Shown here: positions 37,852 through 48,182 of the stretch, in pieces
Layout of the letters: the number at the start of each line of letters is the position of its first letter
Position numbering within the stretch: position 1 is the first letter of the stretch
Assembly: GCA_039105265.1 (NCBI GenBank)
Contig: JAPFFF010000021.1
Location: 434,001-498,000, forward strand
Source of the DNA: Tritrichomonas musculus
Taxonomy: Eukaryota > Parabasalia > Tritrichomonadida > Tritrichomonadidae
Direction: 5' to 3'
Length of the DNA: 64,000 nt
Position numbers and translations under genes: made by a program
Notes under the pieces: model-generated
The model's database searches: none
What the model was told of the DNA's origin: nothing
The model's input: the letters and a program-made list of their open reading frames with translations, nothing else

Positions 37852-40743
37852 TCATTTCAATTCACTATTGTATGATGAAGCTGTGTCTTGAGTTATACTA
37901 ATGCCTTCATTATTCTCATTTAATAATCCATAATTAAACATTGCATCAATATGCCCATTATCAGCAGCAATCTTTAAATAATGCCGAGCGGCTCTTTGAT
38001 TCATTTCAACGCCATCACCTTTTAGTAGCATCATTCCATAAGTAAACATTGCATCAATCTGTCCATTATCAGCAGCTAACTTATAATAATGGCAAGCTTC
38101 TTCCTGATTAGGCTCAACGCCTTCACCTTTGGACAGCATCCAAGCATAATTAAACATGGAATTAACGTCGCCTTCATCAGCAGCCATTTTATAATAAATG
38201 CATGCTTTTTCTTTATCAACGCCAACGCCCTCGCCTCTTTGAAGCATCGAGCCATAGTTAAACATCGATTCAATATTCCCTTTATCTGCAGCTAGTTTAT
38301 AATATCTGCATGCTTCTTTTTTATTTGCTTTAACCCCATCACCTTTAAATAGCATTGACCCATAATGAAGCATTGCTTTAGCATGCCCTTTATCAGCAGC
38401 CATTTTATAATATTTACAAGCTTCTTCGCTATTTACTTCAATACCTTCGCCATTATCCAGCATACAGCCGTAATTAAACATTGCATTAACGTGTCCTTTA
38501 TCTGCAGCCATTTTATAATATCTACGAGCTTCGTCCTTATTAACGCTGACACCATCGCCTTGATCTGCCATCCATGCATAATTATACATTGAATCAACAT
38601 CGCCTTTGTCAGCTGCCATTTTATAATACTTGCAAGCTTCTTTTTTATTGGTTTCAACACCTTCACCTTTTGATAACATTAAGCCATAATTGAACATCGC
38701 TTTTATATGACCTTTATCTGCTGACATCTTATAATATTTGCAAGCTTTTTTTTTATTTCGATCAATGCCATCTCCATTATCTAACATCCAACCGTAATTA
38801 AACATTGCTTTAGTATGGCCTTTATTTGCAGCCATCTTGAAGTATTGGCTTGCTTTTGGCTTGTCAGCATCAATTCCATCTCCTTTAGATAGCATCCAAC
38901 CATATTGAAACATTGAATTGGCGTTTCCATTATCAGCAGCGTTTTTGAAATAGCGAGAAGCTTCTTTCTTATCCATTATTGTTCCATCTCCTTTATAGAG
39001 CACTAATCCTAATTTATGCATAGCGTCAACGCTTCCTTTGTCTGCTGCATTTTTATAATAAAAGCACGCTTCTGCTCTTGTGGTTCCAACATCTTTGCAA
39101 TCAGTTAGTAATGTTCCATAATGAAGATTAGCTTCAACATCACCTTTATCGGCTGCTTTTTTAATGATTCTGCACCCTTCTTTTTTATTGGCTTTGATTC
39201 CTTCGCCATTATATAGCATTAATCCATAATAATAAAGTGCCTTGACATGCCCCTTTTCAGCAGCCATTTTGTAATAATGTAAAGCTTCTTCATTATCAAT
39301 TTCAACACCTTCTCCATTACTTAGCATCCAACCATAATTAAACATTGATTTGGAATGGCCTTTATCAGCAGCCATTTTATAATAACGACAAGCTTCTTTC
39401 TGATTAATTTCAATTCCTTTTCCATTGCCTAGCATCCAACCATAGTGAAACATAGCTTCAACATTTCCTTTATCTGCAGCCATCTTGTAAAAACGAGAAG
39501 CTTGTTGTTTATCTGTTTCGACTCCATCACCATTATACAGCATCAAACCATAATTAAACATTGCATCAACATGACCTTCATCTGCTGCCATTTTAACATA
39601 ATGACAAGCTTTTTCTTTATCTTCTTTAATGCCATCGCCTTTAAATAACATCATTCCATAAGTAAACATTGCATTGGTTTGGCCTTTATCAGCTGCTTCT
39701 CTCAAATAGTGAGCTGCTTTTGTTCTATTTTTTTTAATACCTTCTCCTTTATATAGCATCATTCCATAGTTGTACATTGCATCGACATGGCCTTTATCAG
39801 CTGCCATTTTATAATAATTGCCAGCTTCAATTTTATAAAGATTTGATCCATCTTCTTTTCGAATCATAATACCAAGAATGTTCATTACTTCAGGATCTCC
39901 TTCAAATAAGTCAAGATAATTAATGATTTCTTTCTCATCAATAACACCGAAATCTTTTTTGAAACTCTCTTTAGTAATTTCATCAATTATTTCTTGAAAA
40001 GTTGGTCTTGCATATGAATCTTTTGAATTACATCGTTTGAGTAATTCTACCATATCATCGTTTGAAACGCGTGAATAATCAATTGGTGGATTTTCCTTGG
40101 TAATTAATTGGTAAGCAATAAGAGAAAATGAAAAAGCGTCAACTGTATTGTTAAACGATCTGCCGCGTTTGATTTCAGGTGCAGTATATATTGTACTGTC
40201 AAGTGCTGATTTTTGCGTATCGGTTAATTTTCTTTTTGGTTCTTTTGATAGTGAATAGTCGGAAATTCGAGGATAATAATGTTCATCAAGAAGAATATTT
40301 TCTGGATCAAGACTTTGATGAATAAATCCTTTTGAATGAAGGTATTTCATTCCAAGAGAAATTCCAAGTAATATTAAATACCTTGTCGTGTCCGTCCATT
40401 CTGCTGGTGGAGTTGTTTGTTTCTCTCTTTCAAAAAAATTTTTGAGCGAACCATTTTGAACGAAATCAGTGATAATTGTTGGATACGGCTTAAGATTAAA
40501 ACTCAATTTGCTAAAACCAGTGAGGCCGAGAACAGCAGGATTTTTAACTAATGAAAAATTTTCAATATCTGTAAAAAATGATTTTTCCTTTGTTTTGTTA
40601 TCAACAGGAGTCTTGCTAACTTTTGCCACATATCTGATTTTAGTTTGTATATTTTCAACTAAATATACGGACCATAATCTTTTATCAACAATTAAATTTA
40701 AAATTCTGTAATCTTTTAAATCAATTGCGAAATTTCCAATCAT
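37852..40743 (-). CDS. TKL-like pseudokinase with 18 tandem Sel1 repeats
   Basis: A 963-residue protein. Residues ~8-270 form a kinase-like domain: YVAKVSK supplies the VAIK lysine, but the catalytic loop reads FIHQSLDPENILLD (Asp of HRD replaced by Ser) and DFG is DYS. APE is kept (YTAPEIKRG), followed by a C-lobe FSFSLIAYQLIT...KRCNSKDSYARPTFQEI of TKL style. It is therefore probably catalytically dead. Residues ~295-945 are 18 Sel1 modules of almost exactly 36 residues with consensus YYKMAADKGHxDAMFNYGxMLxKGEGVExNKKEA. They form a solenoid scaffold for protein interactions. The repeats are so alike that the DNA shows a 108-bp periodicity. A bacterial-effector-like or signalling scaffold role is unproven. 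The large Sel1 gene 6 kb away shares the pseudokinase-plus-Sel1 plan. Confidence 0.92.
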   Translation of the reverse strand: MIGNFAIDLKDYRILNLIVDKRLWSVYLVENIQTKIRYVAKVSKTPVDNKTKEKSFFTDIENFSLVKNPAVLGLTGFSKLSFNLKPYPTIITDFVQNGSLKNFFEREKQTTPPAEWTDTTRYLILLGISLGMKYLHSKGFIHQSLDPENILLDEHYYPRISDYSLSKEPKRKLTDTQKSALDSTIYTAPEIKRGRSFNNTVDAFSFSLIAYQLITKENPPIDYSRVSNDDMVELLKRCNSKDSYARPTFQEIIDEITKESFKKDFGVIDEKEIINYLDLFEGDPEVMNILGIMIRKEDGSNLYKIEAGNYYKMAADKGHVDAMYNYGMMLYKGEGIKKNRTKAAHYLREAADKGQTNAMFTYGMMLFKGDGIKEDKEKACHYVKMAADEGHVDAMFNYGLMLYNGDGVETDKQQASRFYKMAADKGNVEAMFHYGWMLGNGKGIEINQKEACRYYKMAADKGHSKSMFNYGWMLSNGEGVEIDNEEALHYYKMAAEKGHVKALYYYGLMLYNGEGIKANKKEGCRIIKKAADKGDVEANLHYGTLLTDCKDVGTTRAEACFYYKNAADKGSVDAMHKLGLVLYKGDGTIMDKKEASRYFKNAADNGNANSMFQYGWMLSKGDGIDADKPKASQYFKMAANKGHTKAMFNYGWMLDNGDGIDRNKKKACKYYKMSADKGHIKAMFNYGLMLSKGEGVETNKKEACKYYKMAADKGDVDSMYNYAWMADQGDGVSVNKDEARRYYKMAADKGHVNAMFNYGCMLDNGEGIEVNSEEACKYYKMAADKGHAKAMLHYGSMLFKGDGVKANKKEACRYYKLAADKGNIESMFNYGSMLQRGEGVGVDKEKACIYYKMAADEGDVNSMFNYAWMLSKGEGVEPNQEEACHYYKLAADNGQIDAMFTYGMMLLKGDGVEMNQRAARHYLKIAADNGHIDAMFNYGLLNENNEGISITQDTASSYNSELK
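37890..39850 (-). repeat. 108-bp tandem repeat array (Sel1 modules)
   Basis: About 18 units of 36 codons encoding the Sel1 modules of the pseudokinase gene; the unit is recognisable in the DNA by recurrent words such as TTATCAGCAGCCATTTTATA. Expected to be prone to unit gain and loss. Confidence 0.8.
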
Positions 40744-41733
40744 TCAGTATTTTGATATTAACGCCAAAATATATAAAATTACCAAAAACGTGAAGTGAAA
40801 AATTAACGTGGCTTTTTGCAAAAAGTTCTTTATTTTTTTTACATCATTTTTTAGGATTGGCAGTCTTTGAAATGTAAATAGATTTGCATTCTTGAATATT
40901 TGATACAATCTTTAATATCAATAAACTGTATCAAATGTTTTATTATGCATTACTTATTTGCTATTGAAATAACCAAAATTTTGCAATATCTATATGATCA
41001 TTTGTTGATTTAAACGTGAATGGTAATGAATACTATTAAAGGACGTAATAAATCATGATATTGATTTATAAAAAAAAAAAATTATTAGTTAAAAAATTAT
41101 TAAAGGAATTATATGCATATAATGTTATTGTATTGATGATTGAAAAATTTTTAACATTAAATAAGTTAATGAAAAATGAAATTATGAAAGATATTATTAG
41201 AATATATATATCTTGATCGCAATTGAGTAGTATTGAAAATCTTTGAAATTCATAAATAGGGTCCATTGAAAAAATAATCAATATTTATTCAAATTTTTTT
41301 TGAATTATAAAATTGCAATTTGCAAATAAGATAATTTAATTAATTTAGGAAAAGAAAATAATTCATTCGCTTTCTGGAATGAGATTTTCACTATTATTCA
41401 AAATCGTTAATGAGGAATTCATTCTATTCAGAATTATTTATCTGACTATTTTAAATTTCGTTTACAATTGAGAACAATTGAAATAAAATTTTAACCGAAA
41501 AAATAATATCCATATTATCTTTTGCTTTTCATATTATTATATTTATTTATTTTAAATTTATATATATATTTCATAAATAAAGATAAAAAAATAAAAATAT
41601 TAAAAATTATAAAATTTTAATCAAGAAATTTTTATTTGGTTTGAATTTTAATTTCAATTAAAACTTAGACCATTATATATATTCAAACAAAGTTATTCAA
41701 AAATAAAATTCAATTCATTTTTTTATATTTATA
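40744..41733. other. Divergent intergenic region
   Basis: About 1 kb, very AT-rich, between divergent genes. The 71-codon minus-strand frame at 41066-41281 is hydrophobic low-complexity and not convincing. Confidence 0.5.
41715..41719 (+). promoter_or_regulatory. Initiator-like element of the RRM gene
   Basis: TCATT lies 15-19 bases upstream of the ATG and fits TCA-Py-(T/A). Confidence 0.35.
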
Positions 41734-42873
41734 ATGCTTGACCAATGTGGCTATCCCAATGTTATCTCAGATCCATATCAGTTCTATCCTCAGCAAGCTT
41801 TTGATTTTTCTCCTATGGCAGGTAGTTATGCACCTGCTAATCCAAATCCGAAGAAGCATATATTTAATGCTCCTCCGAAAAGATCAAATGCACTTTTTAT
41901 TAAAAATTTACCTTACAATTTATCATCTGATGAATTCTTGAAAATTTTTAAACAATTTGGTGAAATCGCTTCAATATCACTTCATATTCAAAACCGTGGT
42001 ATTGCTTTTGTAACTTATTATGATTTGAGGGCTGCTGAAGCTGCCAAAATTGGTTTACAAGGTTTTAATGTTTATGGTAGATTCCCAGCCATTGATTATT
42101 CATACAAACCTCCAAATTATTCAAAAATAGACCCACGTGAATTTTCATCACTTGTTAAAGTTAATGCAAATACTAATTCATCTTTATCAAAGGAAGATGT
42201 TCAAAAATCATTTTCTAAATATGGTGAAATTAGTGAAATTAATGAATTTAAAGAAAATATTAATAATTCTGATTTTAAATCAGACCATTTATCTTTTCTT
42301 GTTCTTTTTTATGATTCCCGATGCGCTCATAATGCATGTGCAGAAGGATTTATTGAAATTAAAGATATAAAATGCCAATGTGAAGTTTTTGTTGAAAAAG
42401 ATAATTCTGTTATATATAGCGTTAAACCTAATTCAAAATATCAATCAAATCAAAATTCTAAAAATTTTGATAGATTTAAATATGGCCAAATAATGCCTCA
42501 AAATACATATCCTTCTGTTGCACCTCATTATCAGCCAATTGTATCTGCGACAGCTTCTGGTATAAGTCCGCCATATCAACCGCCTAGCCCACCTGTTTCT
42601 AATATAAATGTTCAGTATCCTTATCAGTACAATAATAATAATATCTCACCATCATATATGTTACAACAACAGCCTATACCCCAAAAAGGTTCCCCAATAG
42701 CTCAGCAGCAATCAATGGTATATCAGCCGCCAATGAGCAATATTGTTAGTTCAAGTCCTTTGCAACACCCAAATCCAATTCCACCTGTACAACAGCAACA
42801 ACAGATCCAAGGACAAGAAACAGATAAATTAAAAAATACATTGATGAAGTTGAAAACTTTACTTCATAAGTAG
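41734..42873 (+). CDS. RNA-binding protein with Mei2-like RRMs and Gln/Pro-rich tail
   Basis: A 379-residue protein. The first RRM, at about residues 50-125, has RNP2 ALFIKNLPY and RNP1 RGIAFVTYYDLRAAEAA. The YYDLRAAEAA continuation is typical of the Mei2/AML RRM group. A second, degenerate RRM at ~140-230 (LVKVNANT...LSFLVLFYDSRCAHNACAEG) lacks a good RNP1. The C-terminal third is low complexity, rich in Gln, Pro, Tyr and Ser (QQQPIP, QPPMSN), as in proteins that enter RNA granules. It probably binds mRNA in post-transcriptional control. The third, C-terminal RRM characteristic of true Mei2 proteins is absent. Confidence 0.88.
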   Translation: MLDQCGYPNVISDPYQFYPQQAFDFSPMAGSYAPANPNPKKHIFNAPPKRSNALFIKNLPYNLSSDEFLKIFKQFGEIASISLHIQNRGIAFVTYYDLRAAEAAKIGLQGFNVYGRFPAIDYSYKPPNYSKIDPREFSSLVKVNANTNSSLSKEDVQKSFSKYGEISEINEFKENINNSDFKSDHLSFLVLFYDSRCAHNACAEGFIEIKDIKCQCEVFVEKDNSVIYSVKPNSKYQSNQNSKNFDRFKYGQIMPQNTYPSVAPHYQPIVSATASGISPPYQPPSPPVSNINVQYPYQYNNNNISPSYMLQQQPIPQKGSPIAQQQSMVYQPPMSNIVSSSPLQHPNPIPPVQQQQQIQGQETDKLKNTLMKLKTLLHK

Positions 42874-43102
42874 AGTGAAATATATATTTTTATTATTTTT
42901 TTTATATATAGAATTGTTAAAAATTAGAGTTTATACTTGCTTTTGATTTATGCTTAAGAAGTACTCTCAAATATCTTTAATTGATTTTCGTCTCATTTAA
43001 TAAAAAGTATCAATTTTATATTTGTTTGTTTTTTATATTTTTTTTGTTTTGTATGGTTTTTATTTGTTAACTAATTTTTTTAATAACGATTAAAAAATCG
43101 TA

Positions 43103-43126
43103 ATGGAAAATAAAGAATATGATTGA
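43103..43126 (+). promoter_or_regulatory. Short upstream ORF overlapping the ankyrin gene start
   Basis: ATG at 43103 opens a seven-codon frame (MENKEYD) that stops at 43126, overlapping the main ATG at 43119 in another frame. It matters only if transcription starts upstream of 43103, which short trichomonad leaders may avoid. Confidence 0.3.
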
Positions 43127-44027
43127 TCTTGATATTTTTAAAACAGATGATACATCAAAACTTTCTGACTTTATTCAATCTGTGGATAATATTAATTATG
43201 CTCCTAAGAATTTTCGATCTGATTCAACACCAAAAATTCTTCTTGATTCACCTCCATTAATATCAATTGCATCTTATTTTGGATCGCATGAATGCTTTCA
43301 AATGCTTCTTTACGGCGAAGCCAATCTCACAATTCGTGATCTCCAAGGTCGTTTGCCCATTCACTTTGCTTGTGCTGGAGGCAGCACAGAAATATGTGAC
43401 TTACTTGATAGTGCTGGATCTGATTTTACATTACCAGATAACAACAATAGAAACTGTTTGCACTATGCTTGCGAATTTGGAAAGCTTAATATTGTCCAAC
43501 GTTTATTTTTCCGAAATTTTGATTTAAATTCTCCTTCAGCAGGAAATATTGCTCCAATACATCTTGCCTGTCAGTCAGGACATTATGATATTGTTGAATT
43601 TTTATGTAATAAAGGAATCGATATAGATTGTGTAACAGATGATAAGCAATCTCCACTATTAATATCTTTAAAAAGAGGTGATATTGAAATTTTTAAAATT
43701 TTAGTTAAGCATGGAGTTAACACTAAAATCGACGAATCAAATGGAATGACACCATTAATGTGTGCATGTAGAAAAGATAATTTAGAAATTGTCAAAATTC
43801 TCCTTGAAAGTGAAACAGAAGATGCCAGTTTTGCTGATCCAATTGGATGGACAGCTTTACATTTTGCTTCAGAGAATAACAACGTTGAAATCGTGAAGAT
43901 GTTAGTTGATCATGACGTTGATGTCAATTTGAAGACAAAGTCTGGAATGACACCAACCCATTTGGCTGCAAATAGGAAGTGTCAAGATGTTCTATCTTTC
44001 CTACTAGAAAATGGTGGCTCTTTTTAA
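43119..44027 (+). CDS. Ankyrin-repeat protein
   Basis: A 302-residue protein made almost wholly of ankyrin repeats. From about residue 45 to the C-terminus, seven 33-residue units can be followed, with typical PIHFACAGGSTEICDLL, PIHLACQSGHYDIVEFL, TPLMCACRKDNLEIVKILL and TALHFASENNNVEIVKMLV elements and a capping repeat (PTHLAANRKCQDVLSFLL). No enzymatic domain is attached. It is a protein-interaction adaptor of the kind present in very large numbers in trichomonads; partner unknown. The stop reads TAAA. Confidence 0.93.
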   Translation: MIDLDIFKTDDTSKLSDFIQSVDNINYAPKNFRSDSTPKILLDSPPLISIASYFGSHECFQMLLYGEANLTIRDLQGRLPIHFACAGGSTEICDLLDSAGSDFTLPDNNNRNCLHYACEFGKLNIVQRLFFRNFDLNSPSAGNIAPIHLACQSGHYDIVEFLCNKGIDIDCVTDDKQSPLLISLKRGDIEIFKILVKHGVNTKIDESNGMTPLMCACRKDNLEIVKILLESETEDASFADPIGWTALHFASENNNVEIVKMLVDHDVDVNLKTKSGMTPTHLAANRKCQDVLSFLLENGGSF

Positions 44028-44345
44028 AAATGATATTACAAATATGTCTTTTGTGATAAAAGGAGCAAACATAATAATAAATTTATATAGATACTTTCCA
44101 AATACAATATTTTTTTTTATTAATATTTATAAAATTTATTCATTGAATATTAATTAAGAGTGAAGAATTAATAATTTTAATAATATACATTACTATAATT
44201 AATTGTTATATGGCTTTAATTGATTATTCTTATAATAAAAGAATAAAATGTAATTTGTAGTTGTCCTAAAAAGGTAATGTTTCAGTATCCACAAATTTTT
44301 TTAAAACAAACAAAAGTCGACAATTATTCTTATTTATAATTTATA

Positions 44346-44666
44346 TCATACAGGAGTAAATTCAAATGATAGATTTAGGACATAAGGCAAGCAAAGATCA
44401 TAATAGGTATCGATCCATTTAACCAACAAATTTTTTCTTCTCTTATAATCTCTTGGAAGTCGTTTATCTATGCAAATAGATAATGTAAGGCATATCGCTA
44501 GAATAGAATCTTTGGTAAGATCATGGGATGTTATCATTCTTAATAATTTTAAACCTTTGCTTTTTTGGACATCAAAATCGCCAAGCAAATGGATTGAATT
44601 ATCTTTTTCGGTTGCTGTTCTGCGATTGATAATATTTGTATTATCACCCTTTTTTCCTCTCTTCAT
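44346..44666 (-). CDS. Small hypothetical protein
   Basis: A 106-residue frame if the ATG at 44666 is used (the frame is open slightly further but only with a GTG). It starts MKRGKKGDNTNI, is basic at the N-terminus, and has a predicted helical C-terminal half (KDSILAICLTLSICIDKRLPRDYKRRKNLLVKWIDTYYD). I do not recognise the family. It lies beside a transposon cluster, and the antisense strand also carries an open frame, so coding status is uncertain. Confidence 0.35.
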   Translation of the reverse strand: MKRGKKGDNTNIINRRTATEKDNSIHLLGDFDVQKSKGLKLLRMITSHDLTKDSILAICLTLSICIDKRLPRDYKRRKNLLVKWIDTYYDLCLPYVLNLSFEFTPV

Positions 44667-44953
44667 TAGTGGTATGAAATTCTTCACAAATAAATTTCAA
44701 TGAAAATTATATAATAGAAAAAGTTTAAGATTTTTAATTGAAATTTCTCTCAAAAAAATATTAACTATAAAAATATCACAATTTTTTTCAATTAAAAAAG
44801 AAATATTTAAAACTTTTTAAGGGAACACAATAAACGGTCAATAAAAAAAATAAAAATATCTTTACAATTATTATAATAACTGGAATAAATATATAACAAA
44901 TTGTATTAAGTTGTAATTGTAACTGTGACTTCCGATATTTATTCAATTATTTC

Positions 44954-44984
<31 letters not shown>

Positions 44985-45192
44985 CAAAAAAATTGATGAA
45001 ACCTTTCTTTTCAAAAAAAGTAAACTTCATTTCATTAATCATTTTTACACTATGCCACTACGCAAAACATGTTCTCGTATGCAGTATGTAAGATCATTTC
45101 GATCGCATGAACCACAAATTGATCATAAAAACTAGACTCAATTCGATCTAATACGTTTTGCTTTTTCAATTATTATTAATGGGTGTTCTTTC
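44667..45192. other. Spacer with 30-base T tract
   Basis: AT-rich spacer leading into a transposase remnant; contains a pure T run at about 44955-44984. The left end of the remnant element probably lies here, but no inverted terminus was found. Confidence 0.4.
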
Positions 45193-46050
45193 ATGGAAGG
45201 TGAGTCTATGTTCTTGTGGAACAATCTTCTGCTTCCAAGTCAATCAGCTTTTTATAGAGCCCAAAAAATCAAATCTGGTGAAATAATTCGGAAGGCCAAA
45301 AGTTCATGTGACTTTTGGAGAGGAAAAATGACTCCTAATTCATGTTTTGCATTCGACGGAAGTTGGTTTCACCGTCGAAATGCAATGCATTGTTTGGTAG
45401 ATTTTATAAAATCTAAAAAAGTAGTCGATTTTGAAGTTATTTCAAAACTTGATCCTGATTTTAACGGATCTTCAAATTCAATTGAATGTTTTGGCCTAAA
45501 AAAAATGATTCCACAATGGATAAATAACAAAAAAGTGACGCATGGATGACAATGACTCAAAAAGCAGAAAATTAATTCATGAAATTGGCTGGAATATTGA
45601 AGAATATATTGATTTGAATCATTATATGAAAAGCTTTTGCCGTAAATTTGAAAAATATAAAACTTTATCACCAACAAAATTTCGCGGAATTAAGATAAAA
45701 CTTGAGCCCTTTTTTCAATCATTAATGCATTTGGATAGTACAGAAGAATATAAAATATTCTTTTGGCGAAAAGTTGTGAATCATTTCTCCCGTGATCATT
45801 CTGTTTGTTTAAAGATAAACCAACATGTATTTGGAATGGCATTATCATTGAAGGTAACAAAGAGGCGTTTAAAAAATTTATAGATAAAGCGTGCAAACTT
45901 TTAACAAAATGTAGTGTCACACATTCAACCCAAATGTGCGAAAGCTTGCATGCAGTTAAGGCGCAAATTGCGAACAAAATGATATGTTGGAAAAACAGTT
46001 GGACTGCACGAATTTGTGCTGAAATTCTTGATTTTAATGGACCTAGATGA
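45193..46050 (+). pseudogene. Mutator/Kolobok-like DDE transposase remnant
   Basis: Three overlapping pieces in alternating frames (45193-45549, 45542-45883, 45805-46050) read as one transposase disrupted by about two frameshifts. The first piece has FAFDGSWFHRRNAMHCLVDF (first catalytic Asp), a VDFEVIS strand and NGSSNSIE, as in the Pfam 'Mutator-like transposase' family used by Kolobok-type elements. The second begins with DNDSKSRKLIHE (second Asp) and HYMKSFCRKF. The third has a Cys/His-containing helix (TKCSVTHSTQMCESLHAVKAQIANKM) with the probable catalytic Glu. It is a plain DNA transposon relic. No N-terminal DNA-binding domain can be seen. Confidence 0.6.
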
Positions 46051-46227
46051 GAGTTTCAATTATATGATAGATTGAAACTCCCACCACTTTCTCCAATAAT
46101 ATATAAAAATTGCAAGTAATTTCAAAACAAAAATGATAGGAAAGAATTAAACGATTAATAAATGAGTACAAATTAGCAAGTAGAAATAAAAAAAGAGACA
46201 AAAGAATTCAAAAAAAGTGGATGAAAA

Positions 46228-46264
46228 TGATCTAACTTACAGAGGAAACAAAAAAGTTAGATCA
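46228..46264. repeat. 11-bp hairpin between two transposons
   Basis: TGATCTAACTT at 46228-46238 is inverted at 46254-46264 with a 15-base loop. It could be the trace of a terminus of the upstream element or chance. Confidence 0.35.
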
Positions 46265-46298
46265 AGTTCTCAAATAAAAACCACCAAAGTTGAAAATA

Positions 46299-46322
46299 TA
46301 GTGGAGAAACCATGAAGTGAAA
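46299..46322 (+). repeat. Left TIR of the Tc1/mariner element
   Basis: 24 bp, exact inverse of 47544-47567. Confidence 0.9.
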
Positions 46323-46366
46323 TTTTTTTGTGAGAAAAAGTTATATGACCATGACCGTTTTTTTAA

Positions 46367-47397
46367 ATGTCTTTTCATGATTTCTTTATTACTATTCCGA
46401 TAAAAAAAAGATACCAATTTATTCGTCAATTTCATCAATCATTTACTAATAATATTAATCAAACAGCCATCAAACTTGGAATATCGTATAATACAGTGAA
46501 AAAGGCAGTCAACACATTAGAACCGATACCAGGAGTTTATGAAAAAAAAAAAAAGTAAAAGATGAGCATGAAACTTACATATACACACAGACAATTCTAA
46601 ATCCGTCTATTATAGGAGAGGAACTCTCATTGAAACTTCTTGAATTTTTCGGAGTATCATTGACTCCTCAATATATCAATGAAATAAGGAGAACAAAACT
46701 TAATTTAAACTTCCAAGCACCACTTCGTTCAGTATTAATTTCAGCTACAACGGCCGATAAACGAAAAGCATGGACCAGCTTTCATCTTGATCACAACACT
46801 TCATTTCGAAATGTTGTGTTTTCTGATGAAAGTTGGTTCATCTTAGGCAGACGAAAAAAATGGGTTTGGGTCGACAAGAATAATCTTAATGAAAAAATGT
46901 TTATCCAAACCCAAGCTCATCCGCCTAAAGTGATGATCTGGGCTGGCATTGGCTGGAATTTTAAGAGCCAACTCGTTATTTTAGACAGATCAGTCAACTC
47001 TGAAACTTATATTGATGAAATTATTTTCAACTCAAATGTAGTAGAAGATGCTGATAGATGCTGGGGCATTGGCAAATGGATATTCCAACAAGACAACGCC
47101 CCAGCTCACAACTCAAAAGAAACCAGAGCAGTGCTTGCTGAATTAGGAATTACAGTTCTTGACTGGCCTCCATATAGCCCAGATCTCAATGTTATTGAAG
47201 TGATCTGGGCTATAATGGAGAAGCGAGTCGAGAAACTGTGTCCAAAAAATATTGAAGAGCTAAAAGCAGTTATAATTGATGTATGGAATAGCATCACTTG
47301 GCAAACAATAGCTGGATTGATTTGTTCAATGAAAGATCGATTAATTGCAGTAAATTCCAACCCAGGACAAACAATTTGCAGACTTAACTGTGCTTAA
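46367..47397 (+). pseudogene. Tc1-type DD34E transposase, one frameshift
   Basis: The N-terminal frame (46367-46558) holds the helix-turn-helix (NQTAIKLGISYNTVKKAV). It runs into a homopolymer of 13 A (46542-46554), where the frame is lost. The other frame is open from the A run to 47397 and encodes the rest: FSDESWF (first Asp), FQQDNAPAH (second Asp) and SPDLNVIEVIW, with Glu 34 residues after the second Asp, hence DD34E. Together they would be about 340 residues, the normal Tc1 length. The shift by one base in an A13 run may be a mutation, a sequencing/assembly error, or tolerated by slippage. The catalytic triad is intact. Confidence 0.88.
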
Positions 47398-47543
47398 ATT
47401 AAAAAAATTGTTTAATGAATCATTAAAATTTTAAAAATTTTTAATTTTTTGATAGAGAAAGTTAAAAATGAAACTTTAATTGAAAAATATTGAATACTAA
47501 AAAACAAATAAGTTGTGAAAATTTTACTTTTTATTTGAAAAAC

Positions 47544-47567
47544 TTTCACTTCATGGTTTCTCCACTA
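47544..47567 (-). repeat. Right TIR of the Tc1/mariner element
   Basis: 24 bp, exact inverse of 46299-46322, followed by TA. Confidence 0.9.
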
Positions 47568-47601
47568 TAATAAAATTGACAGTTTTTATCCCGGACAAAT
47601 A

Positions 47602-47623
47602 TTTTAATCCCGGATATCGGTTT
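47602..47623 (+). repeat. Left TIR core of the 3.1-kb element
   Basis: 22 bp, exact inverse of 50701-50722; an extra ATCCCGGA word lies just outside at about 47588-47595. Confidence 0.8.
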
Positions 47624-48182
47624 TTATAGTGAAATATTGACCTAAACGATTCCAATTATTTAATAAAATTGATTTTATTGATGTTTTAATATAATACTTT
47701 GACTAAAAGTTTTATATTGTTTGTTTTAAATCTAATATAGAGTAGATGACACTCTCTCAAATATTGATCGTTTGGGCCCCATCTCAAAAAGTTAAATTGT
47801 AAAAATAGTATCAATTGTAATTTAGTAATTCAAAGCTCATTAACAGCTAAACAGTGCAAACCAAGCTCAATCAACAAAAATTTTTTCATCATCGATATTA
47901 ATTTTGAAATAATTAGTATTAATTATGCGACATTCTGAATTTATATATATGTTAAAGTTCATTCTTCCATTATTGTCAGTTAATCACAAGCTAATTGCAA
48001 CTAGTTTTCAAATCTTACAAGAAGTCAGCATGCAAACAAGAATAATTCTCATACAAATCATTAATCAAAATTTTACAGCTAAATCTCCTTCTTTTTTTAG
48101 ATTTCAGCAATTTTAAAATGATTAAAAGATAGTCGATTAGCACTCATCTTTTTAAAAATTCTACAAGCCTTCCGATTTTCAA

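Larger units (their letters stand above)
46299..47567 (+). mobile_element. Tc1/mariner element with 24-bp TIRs and TA duplication
   Basis: Perfect 24-bp inverted termini begin TAGTGGAGAAACCATGAAGT at 46299 and end at 47567, each flanked by TA (46297-46298 and 47568-47569), the target duplication of the family. The element is 1,269 bp with one transposase gene on the plus strand, interrupted by a single frameshift in an A13 run. The perfect termini and near-complete gene suggest recent insertion. Confidence 0.92.

Noticed and set aside
38089-39648. Several frames on both strands within the Sel1 array
   Set aside because: Repeat-derived shadows of the 108-bp units.
37890-39850. CRISPR-like or satellite array
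   Set aside because: Regular 108-bp units are in-frame protein repeats, not spacer-separated repeats.
47925-48116. 63-codon plus-strand frame in the 3.1-kb element
   Set aside because: AT-rich, no domain, opposite to the transposase gene and in its non-coding tail.
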